A DNA stretch of 64,000 bases from an uncultured Bacteroidales bacterium (GTDB lineage: Bacteria > Bacteroidota > Bacteroidia > Bacteroidales > Bacteroidaceae): assembly GCA_902760315.1 (NCBI GenBank), contig CACWFV010000010.1, positions 1 to 64,000 of the forward strand, written 5' to 3'. The notes below the pieces were generated by a model. The model made no database searches. It was not told the DNA's origin and worked only from the letters and a program-made list of their open reading frames with translations. Made by a program: the position numbers and the translations under genes. This document shows, one piece after another, positions 50,240 to 58,703 of this stretch. Positions within the stretch are counted from its first letter, which is position 1, and each line of letters opens with the position of its first letter.

Positions 50240-51061
50240 TTAGCATGGGCGCTTCTTAGGAAGCTTGAAGACATCCTGCACCTCTTTCATCTGAGCCTCG
50301 GTCATGCCATCAGGCTCACTGCCCATGGAGCGGGCACACATATAGATGTTGGCAGCCTTGCAGAGCACGTCGGTCTGGTCGAAGGCATCCATGATGTCCT
50401 GACCCACAGCCACTGTGCCGTGCTTCTCCCACATGACCACGTCGTGGGTCTTGATTTGTTCCAGTGTGGCTTCAGCAAGAGCCACCGACGAGGGCAGTGC
50501 ATAAGGCACGATGCCGATGCCCAGAGGAGCAAAGGCCAGCGTCTCAGGAATCATAGACCAGAGCACGCGGGTCATCTCGTCGCCCTTCAGGAAGCGCTGG
50601 ATATGACTCATGGCCACCAGTTCGATGGGGTGTGTATGCAGTGTAGCCTTATAGCATGAACCGGTCTCCAGCAGATAGTTCTGCAGAGCCAGATGAGTAG
50701 GCAACTCAGAGGTCGGCACAACGGGCTCGTCGGCAATCACCACGTAGCTGGCGCAGTCGTCCAGGATGCGGATGATGCTGCCATTCTGCATAGGTTCCTT
50801 GGCCAGGTCACGCATACGCTTACCCGTTCCCTTGCAATAGAAATACTTACCCTTGAGCTGGGGCAGCGTCATGCCAATCTGCTTGACATCGGAGATGGGC
50901 GGCAACTGCTTGCACTCGTCGTCCATAAACTCGGTAACGTTAACTGTGATGTTACCGCCATTGCGCTCGGCCCATCCTTTTTGCCATAGGTAGCCTGTCA
51001 CCTCGGCTATCTGATAAACAACCGCCTTCAACTGTTCGCGGCCTTCCAAAATTGATTTCAT
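50240..51061 (-). CDS. rhaD: Rhamnulose-1-phosphate aldolase
   Basis: 273 residues of the class II zinc aldolase/adducin family. Motifs: GWAERNGGNITV (N-terminal phosphate-binding), a zinc site with the HTHPIEL His pair and a later His in EKHGTVAVGQ, and a catalytic Glu in the PLPSELPTH-like VPTSELPTHLA block. It splits L-rhamnulose-1-phosphate to DHAP and L-lactaldehyde. Last gene of the kinase-isomerase-permease-aldolase series, the same order as the rhamnose operon known in Bacteroides thetaiotaomicron. Confidence 0.94.
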   Translation of the reverse strand: MKSILEGREQLKAVVYQIAEVTGYLWQKGWAERNGGNITVNVTEFMDDECKQLPPISDVKQIGMTLPQLKGKYFYCKGTGKRMRDLAKEPMQNGSIIRILDDCASYVVIADEPVVPTSELPTHLALQNYLLETGSCYKATLHTHPIELVAMSHIQRFLKGDEMTRVLWSMIPETLAFAPLGIGIVPYALPSSVALAEATLEQIKTHDVVMWEKHGTVAVGQDIMDAFDQTDVLCKAANIYMCARSMGSEPDGMTEAQMKEVQDVFKLPKKRPC

Positions 51062-51102
51062 AGTGATCTTATTTTTTGTTTCGTTGTATTAGTTCTTATG
51101 AG

Positions 51103-52434
51103 TTAATAATTATCGCCGTAGCGCTCCTTGGTAATCTGGTCGAGCGACTTTCCACGCGTATTTGGCATGCCGATAAGACCAACGATGAGCGCCGTGAGCA
51201 GTAGGGCTACCATGCAGTAGGCTGCCAAGGTGAAGCCCTCGCCATTGTCACCATAAATAAAGGTGAAGACGAGTCCCCAGACGGCAGAGAGGCCACGAAC
51301 CACAAAGAACATGAAGCCTTGGGCACCGGCACGGAACTTAGCAGGGAAGAGCTCGGAGCCCCACAGGGCGTAGAACACCTGTACCGAGCTGCCATTGTTG
51401 ACGCCCCACAAGATGGTGAACAGCCAGATGCCGGCAATGGTAGACACGCCACCACCGATAATAAGAATCCATGCCGTCAGCGCTGCTGCCAATCCGAAAA
51501 CATAGAAGAAGCGATGAGCCACCTTGTCGACAAAGAACGAAATGATGAACGTGGTGACCACCACAAACACCCAGCTGACGCAGCTCAGCATATTGGCTGC
51601 CTCGTTGCTCAGGCCGCCGGCAGTCTCGTAGATATGGGGCATAAAGAAACCCATCACACTGGCTACCAGATTCCACGTCAAGTAGATAACAGCCAGGAAT
51701 GCAACGGTCTTGACGGCTATCTTGTTGGTAAACAACAGTTTGATATTATCCAAGATACCATTCTGGTCTTTCGCCTTGTTAGCCGTAAACTCGGCACTCT
51801 CTTCCAACTGGCGTTGCAGATTCCAAGCAATGAATGCCACGACGAACAAAGTGAAGAACACTACACGAGAACTGAATACCTGGACGGCAGCCTCAGCAGC
51901 GTCGGCTCCCACAATACCATGAGCCAATGACTCAACAGGCCCGTAAAGATAGCCACCGGGGGCGAAGAGCATGCCGAAGAGCAGAATAATCATGGGACCG
52001 ATGCCCCACGACATCTGCGAGATGCAGATGTTGCGGCCTCGGTTGTTGACTTCTGACGACTCAGAGATATAAGTCCACGAGGCCGGCACACCAATGCCAA
52101 CAGAGATGCCCGTCACCATGAAGCCTGCCAACAGCATGGGGAAGTTGACAGCCAGCATCACAATGAGCACACCCGTCATGTAGACCAGCAGATTGTAGGT
52201 AAAGATAAACTTACGCCCATATTTGTCTGCCAAGAAACCGCCGATAATAGCACCGATAGCAGCACCAAGTGCATTGGCACTCAAAGCGTTAAGCCAGCCA
52301 AGATGCATCTCTGACAGTCCTAAGTAATTCTGCCACAGGGTGACACCACTGGCTCCGGCAACGATGGCACCGGCATCAAGATAGTTATTGAGCGATACCG
52401 CAAGGGTGCTCTTCAGACTTCCACTATTAGCCAT
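51103..52434 (-). CDS. MFS transporter, probable L-rhamnose permease
   Basis: 443 residues and 12 hydrophobic helices. The sugar-porter-type motif GGFLADKYGRKFIF lies between helices 2 and 3, as in the MFS. Position between the isomerase-like gene and rhaD in a rhamnose operon makes L-rhamnose the probable substrate (inference). It is not related to enterobacterial RhaT by inspection. Confidence 0.88.
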   Translation of the reverse strand: MANSGSLKSTLAVSLNNYLDAGAIVAGASGVTLWQNYLGLSEMHLGWLNALSANALGAAIGAIIGGFLADKYGRKFIFTYNLLVYMTGVLIVMLAVNFPMLLAGFMVTGISVGIGVPASWTYISESSEVNNRGRNICISQMSWGIGPMIILLFGMLFAPGGYLYGPVESLAHGIVGADAAEAAVQVFSSRVVFFTLFVVAFIAWNLQRQLEESAEFTANKAKDQNGILDNIKLLFTNKIAVKTVAFLAVIYLTWNLVASVMGFFMPHIYETAGGLSNEAANMLSCVSWVFVVVTTFIISFFVDKVAHRFFYVFGLAAALTAWILIIGGGVSTIAGIWLFTILWGVNNGSSVQVFYALWGSELFPAKFRAGAQGFMFFVVRGLSAVWGLVFTFIYGDNGEGFTLAAYCMVALLLTALIVGLIGMPNTRGKSLDQITKERYGDNY

Positions 52435-52440
52435 ACTGAT

Positions 52441-53871
52441 TTATCTGCAAACTACGTCACACTCAATATTGAAAATCTTAGCCACCTTGAGGATGGTGTC
52501 GATATGGTGACCAACGGCTGCTGCCATGTGGTGGGTAGGACCAGCCTCGCTCCACTTGTTGACAAACTCACGGCAGGACAAAGAGAACTTAGTGCGCATG
52601 TTGGTGTCGCCAAACATGAAAATTTCGCCCTCTTCGTTGACACCTTCAGCAGCCACAAACTTGAAGACGCCGTTCTTATCTTGCGTAATAGCCAGGTAAG
52701 TAACCGGACCCGTGGGAGGATAGAACTGGGTGAGGTAGCCACCACCAGTCTTGCCGTGGAATACGGGCACAATCTTCATGGTAGGCTTGTGGGCCTGAGA
52801 GATGTCAAAGTCGCCAGAACCAGAGTGGCCAATGATGCAGATGTCCTTGGGGAAGTCGATGCTGTACATCTCGGCAAGGGTGCCCGTGCCAGAGATTGTC
52901 TTCAGGATAGACATGGCCATGGCCACCTTCATGTCGCCCTCAACGGCACAAGCTGTGTGCTGCTTGATGAGCATAGAGAAGGCAGGAATGAGCATGGAGT
53001 CGAGCTTGCCGGCTACGCCCTGGGCAAAGCCAGCATAGTGAGAGGCTATCATGCCGAGCTTCTCGTCCTTGACCCACTGTTCGAAGGCAACAACATACTT
53101 GGCCATGTCCCATACCTTCTCGATGGTGCCGCCACCCTCAATCTCGAAGGTGTCGAGGATATCCTGAGCCTTGGCACGGATGGCAGCCTCATCGGTGATG
53201 TTGTCGGCAATGGCCCACATCTGTTCCCAGTCGAACTGCTTGGTATAGACGAACATGCGGTGGTAGAGGTTGGTTTCATCGATATAGAGGTCCATCATGC
53301 CGGGATACGGACGGCCAATCTGTGCGATATTGGTATCACGGAAGCGGCGACGCACCTGGGCAGCACGGCACCAGTCCTCAATCTCTGCCTGTACGCCGGG
53401 GTCGCCACCTTCTACTACACCAGTGATGACTGCCGAGCGCTTGCCGGCACGGTTGAGGTCGGCCACCATCTCGCCAATGGCACCGCAAGCGTAGAGGTCG
53501 CCCAGCCAGGTGGGAATGTCGGTCTTGGCATAGTCGGGAGCCAACTTCTTCTGCAGGTTGACGATGACGACGGGTACGTCGAGGTCGCGCACGGCGGGCA
53601 ACATATTATAAGAGGTGCAGTAGGTGAGCATCTGCAGAATAACCAGGTCTACGTCGGCAGCACGAAACTTGTCGCCGGCAGCCATGGACTGCTCCTTGGT
53701 GGTCACCATGCCGCCATCAATGATCTCGATGGTGTCGGGCAACGTCTTCTTGAAGTCTGCATACTGCTGTTCGAAGTTAGGAACAAGCTGAGGAAACTGG
53801 GGCAGATAAGCCTGGAGCGCAATGCTGAAGACACCCACCCTTGCTTTGGTTTCTACTAATGGTTTTGCCAT
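52441..53871 (-). CDS. L-arabinose/L-fucose isomerase-like protein, probable rhamnose isomerase substitute
   Basis: 476 residues. The sequence has the AraA/FucI fold features: an N-terminal Rossmann-like half (VGVFSIALQAYLPQFPQLVP, VDLVILQMLTYCTSYNMLP), the central GEMVADLNRAGKRSAVI and a C-terminal barrel half (GKTGGGYLTQFYPPTGPVTYL, GPTHHMAAAVGHH). It is not the TIM-barrel RhaA normally found between kinase and permease. Since kinase and aldolase here are those of rhamnose, I infer that this protein isomerises L-rhamnose, a non-orthologous replacement; an L-fucose or other 6-deoxyhexose role is possible. Confidence 0.85.
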   Translation of the reverse strand: MAKPLVETKARVGVFSIALQAYLPQFPQLVPNFEQQYADFKKTLPDTIEIIDGGMVTTKEQSMAAGDKFRAADVDLVILQMLTYCTSYNMLPAVRDLDVPVVIVNLQKKLAPDYAKTDIPTWLGDLYACGAIGEMVADLNRAGKRSAVITGVVEGGDPGVQAEIEDWCRAAQVRRRFRDTNIAQIGRPYPGMMDLYIDETNLYHRMFVYTKQFDWEQMWAIADNITDEAAIRAKAQDILDTFEIEGGGTIEKVWDMAKYVVAFEQWVKDEKLGMIASHYAGFAQGVAGKLDSMLIPAFSMLIKQHTACAVEGDMKVAMAMSILKTISGTGTLAEMYSIDFPKDICIIGHSGSGDFDISQAHKPTMKIVPVFHGKTGGGYLTQFYPPTGPVTYLAITQDKNGVFKFVAAEGVNEEGEIFMFGDTNMRTKFSLSCREFVNKWSEAGPTHHMAAAVGHHIDTILKVAKIFNIECDVVCR

Positions 53872-53891
53872 AATACTTGATATTATTTTAG

Positions 53892-55382
53892 TTATTTAGT
53901 GATTTCAAGATAGCGCTCATAGGCCTTGTCCCATACAGTACGGTCTGCTGTAGGGTGATATGCCACCATATCAACGCTATGAGCAATGATTTTGCGCATC
54001 TGCCAGATGTCGTCGACTATGCCCATGGCCTTGGCTTGCAGCATAATGTTGCCAATAGCAGTACACTCCTGTGGGCCGGCTAACACCTCTACACCGAGAG
54101 AATCAGCTGTAAACTGAGTGAGATACTTGTTCAGAGAACCACCACCGATGACGTGAAGTACGTTGAGGTCAAAGGATGAGAATTCTTTTAGCCAGCCAAA
54201 GACCTGGCGATAGCGCAGAGCCAGCGAGTCGAAGATGCAACGGCAAATCTCAGCGGGAGTCTCAGGAACGGGCTGAGCAGTCTGACGACAATACTGCTGA
54301 ATAGCTTCTATCATAGAAGACGGATTAGCAAAGGCCTTGTCGTCAGGATTAATAATAGAACGGAAAGCCTCTACCTGCATGGCAGAGCCCTGTAGTTCAG
54401 GGTGCGACAACTGGCGGACCTCCTCCGGCCACTCCTTACGACAGCGCTCATAGAGCCACATACCACAGATATTTTTCAGAAAACGGGTGGTGCCCTCAAT
54501 GCCGCCCTCGTTGGTGAAATTCAACTCGTAGCTGCGGTCGCTGATGATGGCATCCTTCGTCTCAATGCCCATCAGACTCCACGTGCCACTCGACAGATAG
54601 GCAAACTGCTCGTTACGAGCTGGCACGGCAGCCACAGCAGAACCGGTGTCATGGCCGGCAACGGCTATCACGGGGACAGGACCCAGACCAGTCATTTTCT
54701 GCACTTCCTCAGTCAGCATGCCAATCTGCTGGCCAGGCTGCACCATACGTCCAAACTGGCTACGCTTTAAACCTACACTCTGAAGAAGTTTTTCGGAAAG
54801 ATCGCCAGTACGGGGATCCAGCATCTGAGATGTGGAAGCAATGGTGTATTCACAGATAGCCTCGCCGGTCAACATCCACGACAGTGCATCGGGAACGAAG
54901 AGAATCTTCTGGGCCATCTGCATAGCACTGTTGCCATCCTGCTGCATGGCATAGAACTGGAACAGCGAATTGAAGTTCAAGAACTGGATGCCGGTGACAT
55001 CATAGACTTCGCGCTGAGGAATCACCTTCTCCAGATATTCCTCCATGCGCCCAAAGGTATGAGGATCGCGATAGGCCATAGGATTACGCAGAATGGCTCC
55101 ATCGCCGCCAATGAAAACGAAGTCAACTCCCCACGTGTCTATACCTATTGACTTGATGGAAAGACCACGACGTGCGACCTCCTTTAGGCCACGAATCATT
55201 TCAAAGTAGAGGGCATAGATGTCCCAATAGAAATGGCCACCCGTCTCAATCAGGTTATTGGGAAAACGAGTGATCTCTTCCTGTTCTAACTTACCATTCA
55301 CTATGCTGCCGATAATGGTTCGCCCACTGGTAGCGCCCAAATCAACGGCAAAGAAATACTCTTTGTTTTCCATTGCGTACAT
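53892..55382 (-). CDS. rhaB: Rhamnulokinase
   Basis: 496 residues, FGGY kinase family. The N-terminal ATPase motif is FFAVDLGATSGRTIIG; substrate-binding blocks SIGIDTWGVDFVFIG and HVIGGGSLNKYLTQFTADSL (phosphate 2/adenosine region), VAGHDTGSAVAAVP are conserved and match rhamnulokinases. It phosphorylates L-rhamnulose. First gene of the operon; start at 55382 or 55373. The -7 box is at 55416-55423. Confidence 0.93.
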   Translation of the reverse strand: MYAMENKEYFFAVDLGATSGRTIIGSIVNGKLEQEEITRFPNNLIETGGHFYWDIYALYFEMIRGLKEVARRGLSIKSIGIDTWGVDFVFIGGDGAILRNPMAYRDPHTFGRMEEYLEKVIPQREVYDVTGIQFLNFNSLFQFYAMQQDGNSAMQMAQKILFVPDALSWMLTGEAICEYTIASTSQMLDPRTGDLSEKLLQSVGLKRSQFGRMVQPGQQIGMLTEEVQKMTGLGPVPVIAVAGHDTGSAVAAVPARNEQFAYLSSGTWSLMGIETKDAIISDRSYELNFTNEGGIEGTTRFLKNICGMWLYERCRKEWPEEVRQLSHPELQGSAMQVEAFRSIINPDDKAFANPSSMIEAIQQYCRQTAQPVPETPAEICRCIFDSLALRYRQVFGWLKEFSSFDLNVLHVIGGGSLNKYLTQFTADSLGVEVLAGPQECTAIGNIMLQAKAMGIVDDIWQMRKIIAHSVDMVAYHPTADRTVWDKAYERYLEITK

Positions 55383-55415
55383 TAGTTTTTAAGTAGTTTG
55401 TTTGTTAACTGCTGA

Positions 55416-55423
55416 CAAAGATA
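55416..55423 (-). promoter_or_regulatory. Promoter -7 box of the rhamnose operon
   Basis: CAAAGATA, TATCTTTG on the minus strand; a second candidate TAATTTTG lies at 55436-55443. No AraC-type regulator gene (rhaR) is in the window. Confidence 0.55.
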
Positions 55424-55497
55424 CAATTTTTGCGGCAAAATTACGCTAATAATTGTACTAATTTATGCAAAATCGACGAATTTCTCCTTTTTTTTAT

Positions 55498-55505
55498 TAT
55501 ATTTG
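55498..55505 (+). promoter_or_regulatory. Promoter -7 box for the lyase gene
   Basis: TATATTTG, 27 bases before the ATG at 55533; divergent from the rhamnose operon. Confidence 0.6.
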
Positions 55506-55532
55506 CACCACAAAAACAAATCACGAACTACG

Positions 55533-58500
55533 ATGAAAGCGATACTGCTATTACCCTGTCTGCTATTGATGGGTACCACCACGCTGGCGGCTCAGTCGGG
55601 ACTAAACAAACAACAATTCAACAAGTATTGGACGGTGGAGTCGGAATCAAAGGACTACCGCGTCACTTTCCTTGGCGACACTTGCGAGTTGTTAGCCCCT
55701 AAAGGGCTGACACTTTGGCGCAAACAGGCCATGACCACTGACATGGTGGTGGAATATGACGCACAAGTGGTAGACGAAGGTCAGCCCGGAGACCGGGTGA
55801 GCGACCTGAACATATTCTGGCTGGCCAGTGACCCACGGCACAAGGACATCTGGAGCCGCCAAGAGTGGCGCCAAGGCATCTTCGTACGCTGCTATACCCT
55901 ACAGATGTACTATCTGGGCTATGGCGGTAACTATAACAGCACCACCCGTTTCCGCCGCTATGACGGTGACGAGCGAGGCGTGGACAGCGTAGCTTACCGG
56001 CCGGCTATTCTAAAGGAATATACGGACGGCAACCACTTGCTAAAAGCTAACCACTGGTATCATGTCAAGATTGAGAGCACAGGGGGACGCACCCGTTTCT
56101 ATATGGACGGACAGCTGCTGGTAGACTACCTCGACCCCACCCCACTCCGTCGCGGATGGTTTGGCTTCCGCACCACATTGTCTCGTACCCGCATCACCAA
56201 CTTCCAAATCAAAGCCGTCGACAACAGTCTGCGGGCTACGGGCATACCGCTCCATTGGTTGCGAGAGCCACAGGATGAACAGCCCGTAACCTTCGGCATC
56301 CCGTTCCGCCAAGGTGAGCTGAACGACGCCAGACTACTGGCACTGGAGGGTGAGACACCATCGTCGGCATGGGCAACAGCCTGGTGGCCTGACGGATCCG
56401 TGAAGTGGGCGGCACTGTCTGCCGTTGCCAACAGCAAGACCTTGCGGGTAGTGAAACATAATAAAAAGGTAAAGGTGGCGACGCCACTCACCATCATTGA
56501 CAACGGCAAGCAGTATGTGGTCAACACAGGACGGTTGCAGACATGGCTGAGCAAGACGGGCAACACGCTGATTGACAGCATGGTGGTCAACGGGAAGGCG
56601 GTGGCCACAAATGGCATGCTCACAGCCACAACAGCCCAAGGAGCATACTGCTCGAAAATCAATAAGGTCGCGCTGGAACGGCGCAGTGACGTAGACGCCA
56701 TCATCAGAATTGACGGCACACACAGCGACGGACAACGCGACTGGCTGCCCTTCACTCTGCGTCTGCACTTCTGGCAGGGCAGCGAGCAGGTGAAGATGAT
56801 ACACACCTTCACCTACGACGGCGAACAGACTGAAGACCTCATCACGTCGCTGGGCATCCGTTTCGGAATACCCATGCGCACAGAGACCTACAACCGTCAC
56901 ATCGTCTTCGCCATGTCGCCGGAGCGACTGTGGACAGAACCAGTGCAGCCACTGGACGGACGACGGGACCTGCGCCTGGCGCAGTCGCCCTCGGAAGAGG
57001 GGCGAGGCATTCCTCAGCGGCATAACATTCAGACAGACCAGATGCAAGGGAAGCGCATACCGCCTCGTGATGCTTTCGACAAGTTAGGACAGTCGCTCAT
57101 TGACCACTGGGCACAATGGGACGGTTTCCGGCTGTCGCAACTGACCGATAACGCTTTCTCCATCCGTAAGCGTGCCACCAGCCAGTCGCCGTGGATAGGG
57201 ACACTGACCGGAGAACGTGCACCAGGCTACGCCTTTGTAGGCGACACGGAGGGAGGGCTGGCCGTCAGACTGAAAGACTTCTGGCAGGCATACCCGTCGA
57301 CCATCGAAGTCAGCGACGCCCGCAGCAGCGAAGCGCACCTGACACTATACCTTTGGAGCCCGGAGGCTGAACCCATGAACCTGTGCCACTATGACACTAT
57401 CGCCCACGGACTCTTGGAGAGCTATGAGGACGTACAGGAGGGAATGAGCACACCTTACGGCATAGCCCGTACCAGCGAGCTGTGGCTATTGCCACAAGAG
57501 GGCTATCAGGGACCGGAAGCAACGAAAGCGCAGATAGCCAGGCTGGACGACGAACAGCGGCTGCTGCCAACACCGGAATACCTGCACAGTCGACAGGCTT
57601 TTGGCACCTGGTCGCTACCCACACAGCAGAAAGAAGTGGAAGACAGGTTGGATGAATATATCAGCATCTATCAGAAAGAAACAGAACGCCATAAATGGTA
57701 TGGCTTCTGGAATTACGGCGATGTGATGCACGCCTATGACCCGGAGCGCGACGAGTGGCGCTACGATGTAGGAGGTTATGCCTGGGACAATACCGAATTG
57801 GCATCACCCGTATGGCTCTGGATGATGTTTCTGCGCAGCGGACGACAGGACATCTGGCGCATGGCAGAGGCGATGACACGCCACAACAGCGAGGTGGACA
57901 CCTACCACATCGGACCATTTGCGCCGCTGGGCAGCCGCCACAACGTCAGCCACTGGGGGTGCGGCGCCAAGGAGTCTCGTATCTCGCAGGCAGCTTTTCT
58001 GCGCTACTACTATTATCTGACTGCCGACGAGCGCTTGGGCGACCTGATGCATGCTCAGACTGATGCCGACACACTGTTGTGGCACCTGGACCCCATGCGA
58101 CTGGCCGAACCACGCGAGAAGTATCCTTGCTCAGCTCCGGCACGCCTGCGAATAGGTCCTGACTGGGTGGCGTATGCCGGCAACTGGATGACGGAATGGG
58201 AGCGTACGGGCAACACACGTTATCGTGACAAGATTATGGCAGGTATGCAGTCGATAGCGGCACTGACTGACGGGCTCTTCACCGGCAACAAGGCCTTGGG
58301 CTACGACCCGCAGACAGGACGCATCAGTTATGACGGACCGGCAGAACTGCGTAACACCAACCACCTGCTGAGCATCATGGGCGGTTTTGAGGTAATGAAC
58401 GAACTGATGCCGATGACTGGCTGCAAAGCCTTTGAACAAGCGTGGCTGGACCATGCCCGCCGCTATCGTGAGATGGCGCTCAAAGTCAGCCGCAACCATT

Positions 58501-58664
58501 TCCCCGTACGACGTCTGGATGCCTACGCTGCATGGCAGGATCGCGACGCACAACGGCAAGCACTGGTATGGAGTGCGCTTCTGGCTCCGCGGAAAGGCAT
58601 CTCCACCAACGATGCAGCTCTATGGTCGCTCGATGCTATATACCTGTTAGAGGTGCTACCCTAA
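55533..58664 (+). CDS. PL26-like exo-rhamnogalacturonan lyase with N-terminal LamG-like domain
   Basis: 1043 residues from the ATG at 55533; the longer frame starts with a TTG. A signal peptide (MKAILLLPCLLLMGTTTLAAQ) is followed by a DUF6250-like laminin-G-type module (about residues 25-220, IFWLASDPRHKDIWSR) and a large region (about 230-1040) resembling PcRGLX/YetA-type lyases (RIFT barrel, helical barrel, beta domain). Motifs such as YDVGGYAWDNTELASPVWLW and SHWGCGAKESR mark the helical toroid. Predicted to cut rhamnogalacturonan-I outside the cell, releasing rhamnose-bearing products. Divergent from rhaB. Confidence 0.82.
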   Translation: MKAILLLPCLLLMGTTTLAAQSGLNKQQFNKYWTVESESKDYRVTFLGDTCELLAPKGLTLWRKQAMTTDMVVEYDAQVVDEGQPGDRVSDLNIFWLASDPRHKDIWSRQEWRQGIFVRCYTLQMYYLGYGGNYNSTTRFRRYDGDERGVDSVAYRPAILKEYTDGNHLLKANHWYHVKIESTGGRTRFYMDGQLLVDYLDPTPLRRGWFGFRTTLSRTRITNFQIKAVDNSLRATGIPLHWLREPQDEQPVTFGIPFRQGELNDARLLALEGETPSSAWATAWWPDGSVKWAALSAVANSKTLRVVKHNKKVKVATPLTIIDNGKQYVVNTGRLQTWLSKTGNTLIDSMVVNGKAVATNGMLTATTAQGAYCSKINKVALERRSDVDAIIRIDGTHSDGQRDWLPFTLRLHFWQGSEQVKMIHTFTYDGEQTEDLITSLGIRFGIPMRTETYNRHIVFAMSPERLWTEPVQPLDGRRDLRLAQSPSEEGRGIPQRHNIQTDQMQGKRIPPRDAFDKLGQSLIDHWAQWDGFRLSQLTDNAFSIRKRATSQSPWIGTLTGERAPGYAFVGDTEGGLAVRLKDFWQAYPSTIEVSDARSSEAHLTLYLWSPEAEPMNLCHYDTIAHGLLESYEDVQEGMSTPYGIARTSELWLLPQEGYQGPEATKAQIARLDDEQRLLPTPEYLHSRQAFGTWSLPTQQKEVEDRLDEYISIYQKETERHKWYGFWNYGDVMHAYDPERDEWRYDVGGYAWDNTELASPVWLWMMFLRSGRQDIWRMAEAMTRHNSEVDTYHIGPFAPLGSRHNVSHWGCGAKESRISQAAFLRYYYYLTADERLGDLMHAQTDADTLLWHLDPMRLAEPREKYPCSAPARLRIGPDWVAYAGNWMTEWERTGNTRYRDKIMAGMQSIAALTDGLFTGNKALGYDPQTGRISYDGPAELRNTNHLLSIMGGFEVMNELMPMTGCKAFEQAWLDHARRYREMALKVSRNHFPVRRLDAYAAWQDRDAQRQALVWSALLAPRKGISTNDAALWSLDAIYLLEVLP

Positions 58665-58703
58665 GGCAACACCTCTAACATTACACCTCACAGCATGTAG
58701 CGT

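Noticed and set aside
52441-53871. Reading the operon as L-fucose rather than L-rhamnose catabolism
   Set aside because: The kinase and aldolase match rhamnulose enzymes, and the neighbours target rhamnogalacturonan; only the isomerase fold points to fucose or arabinose.
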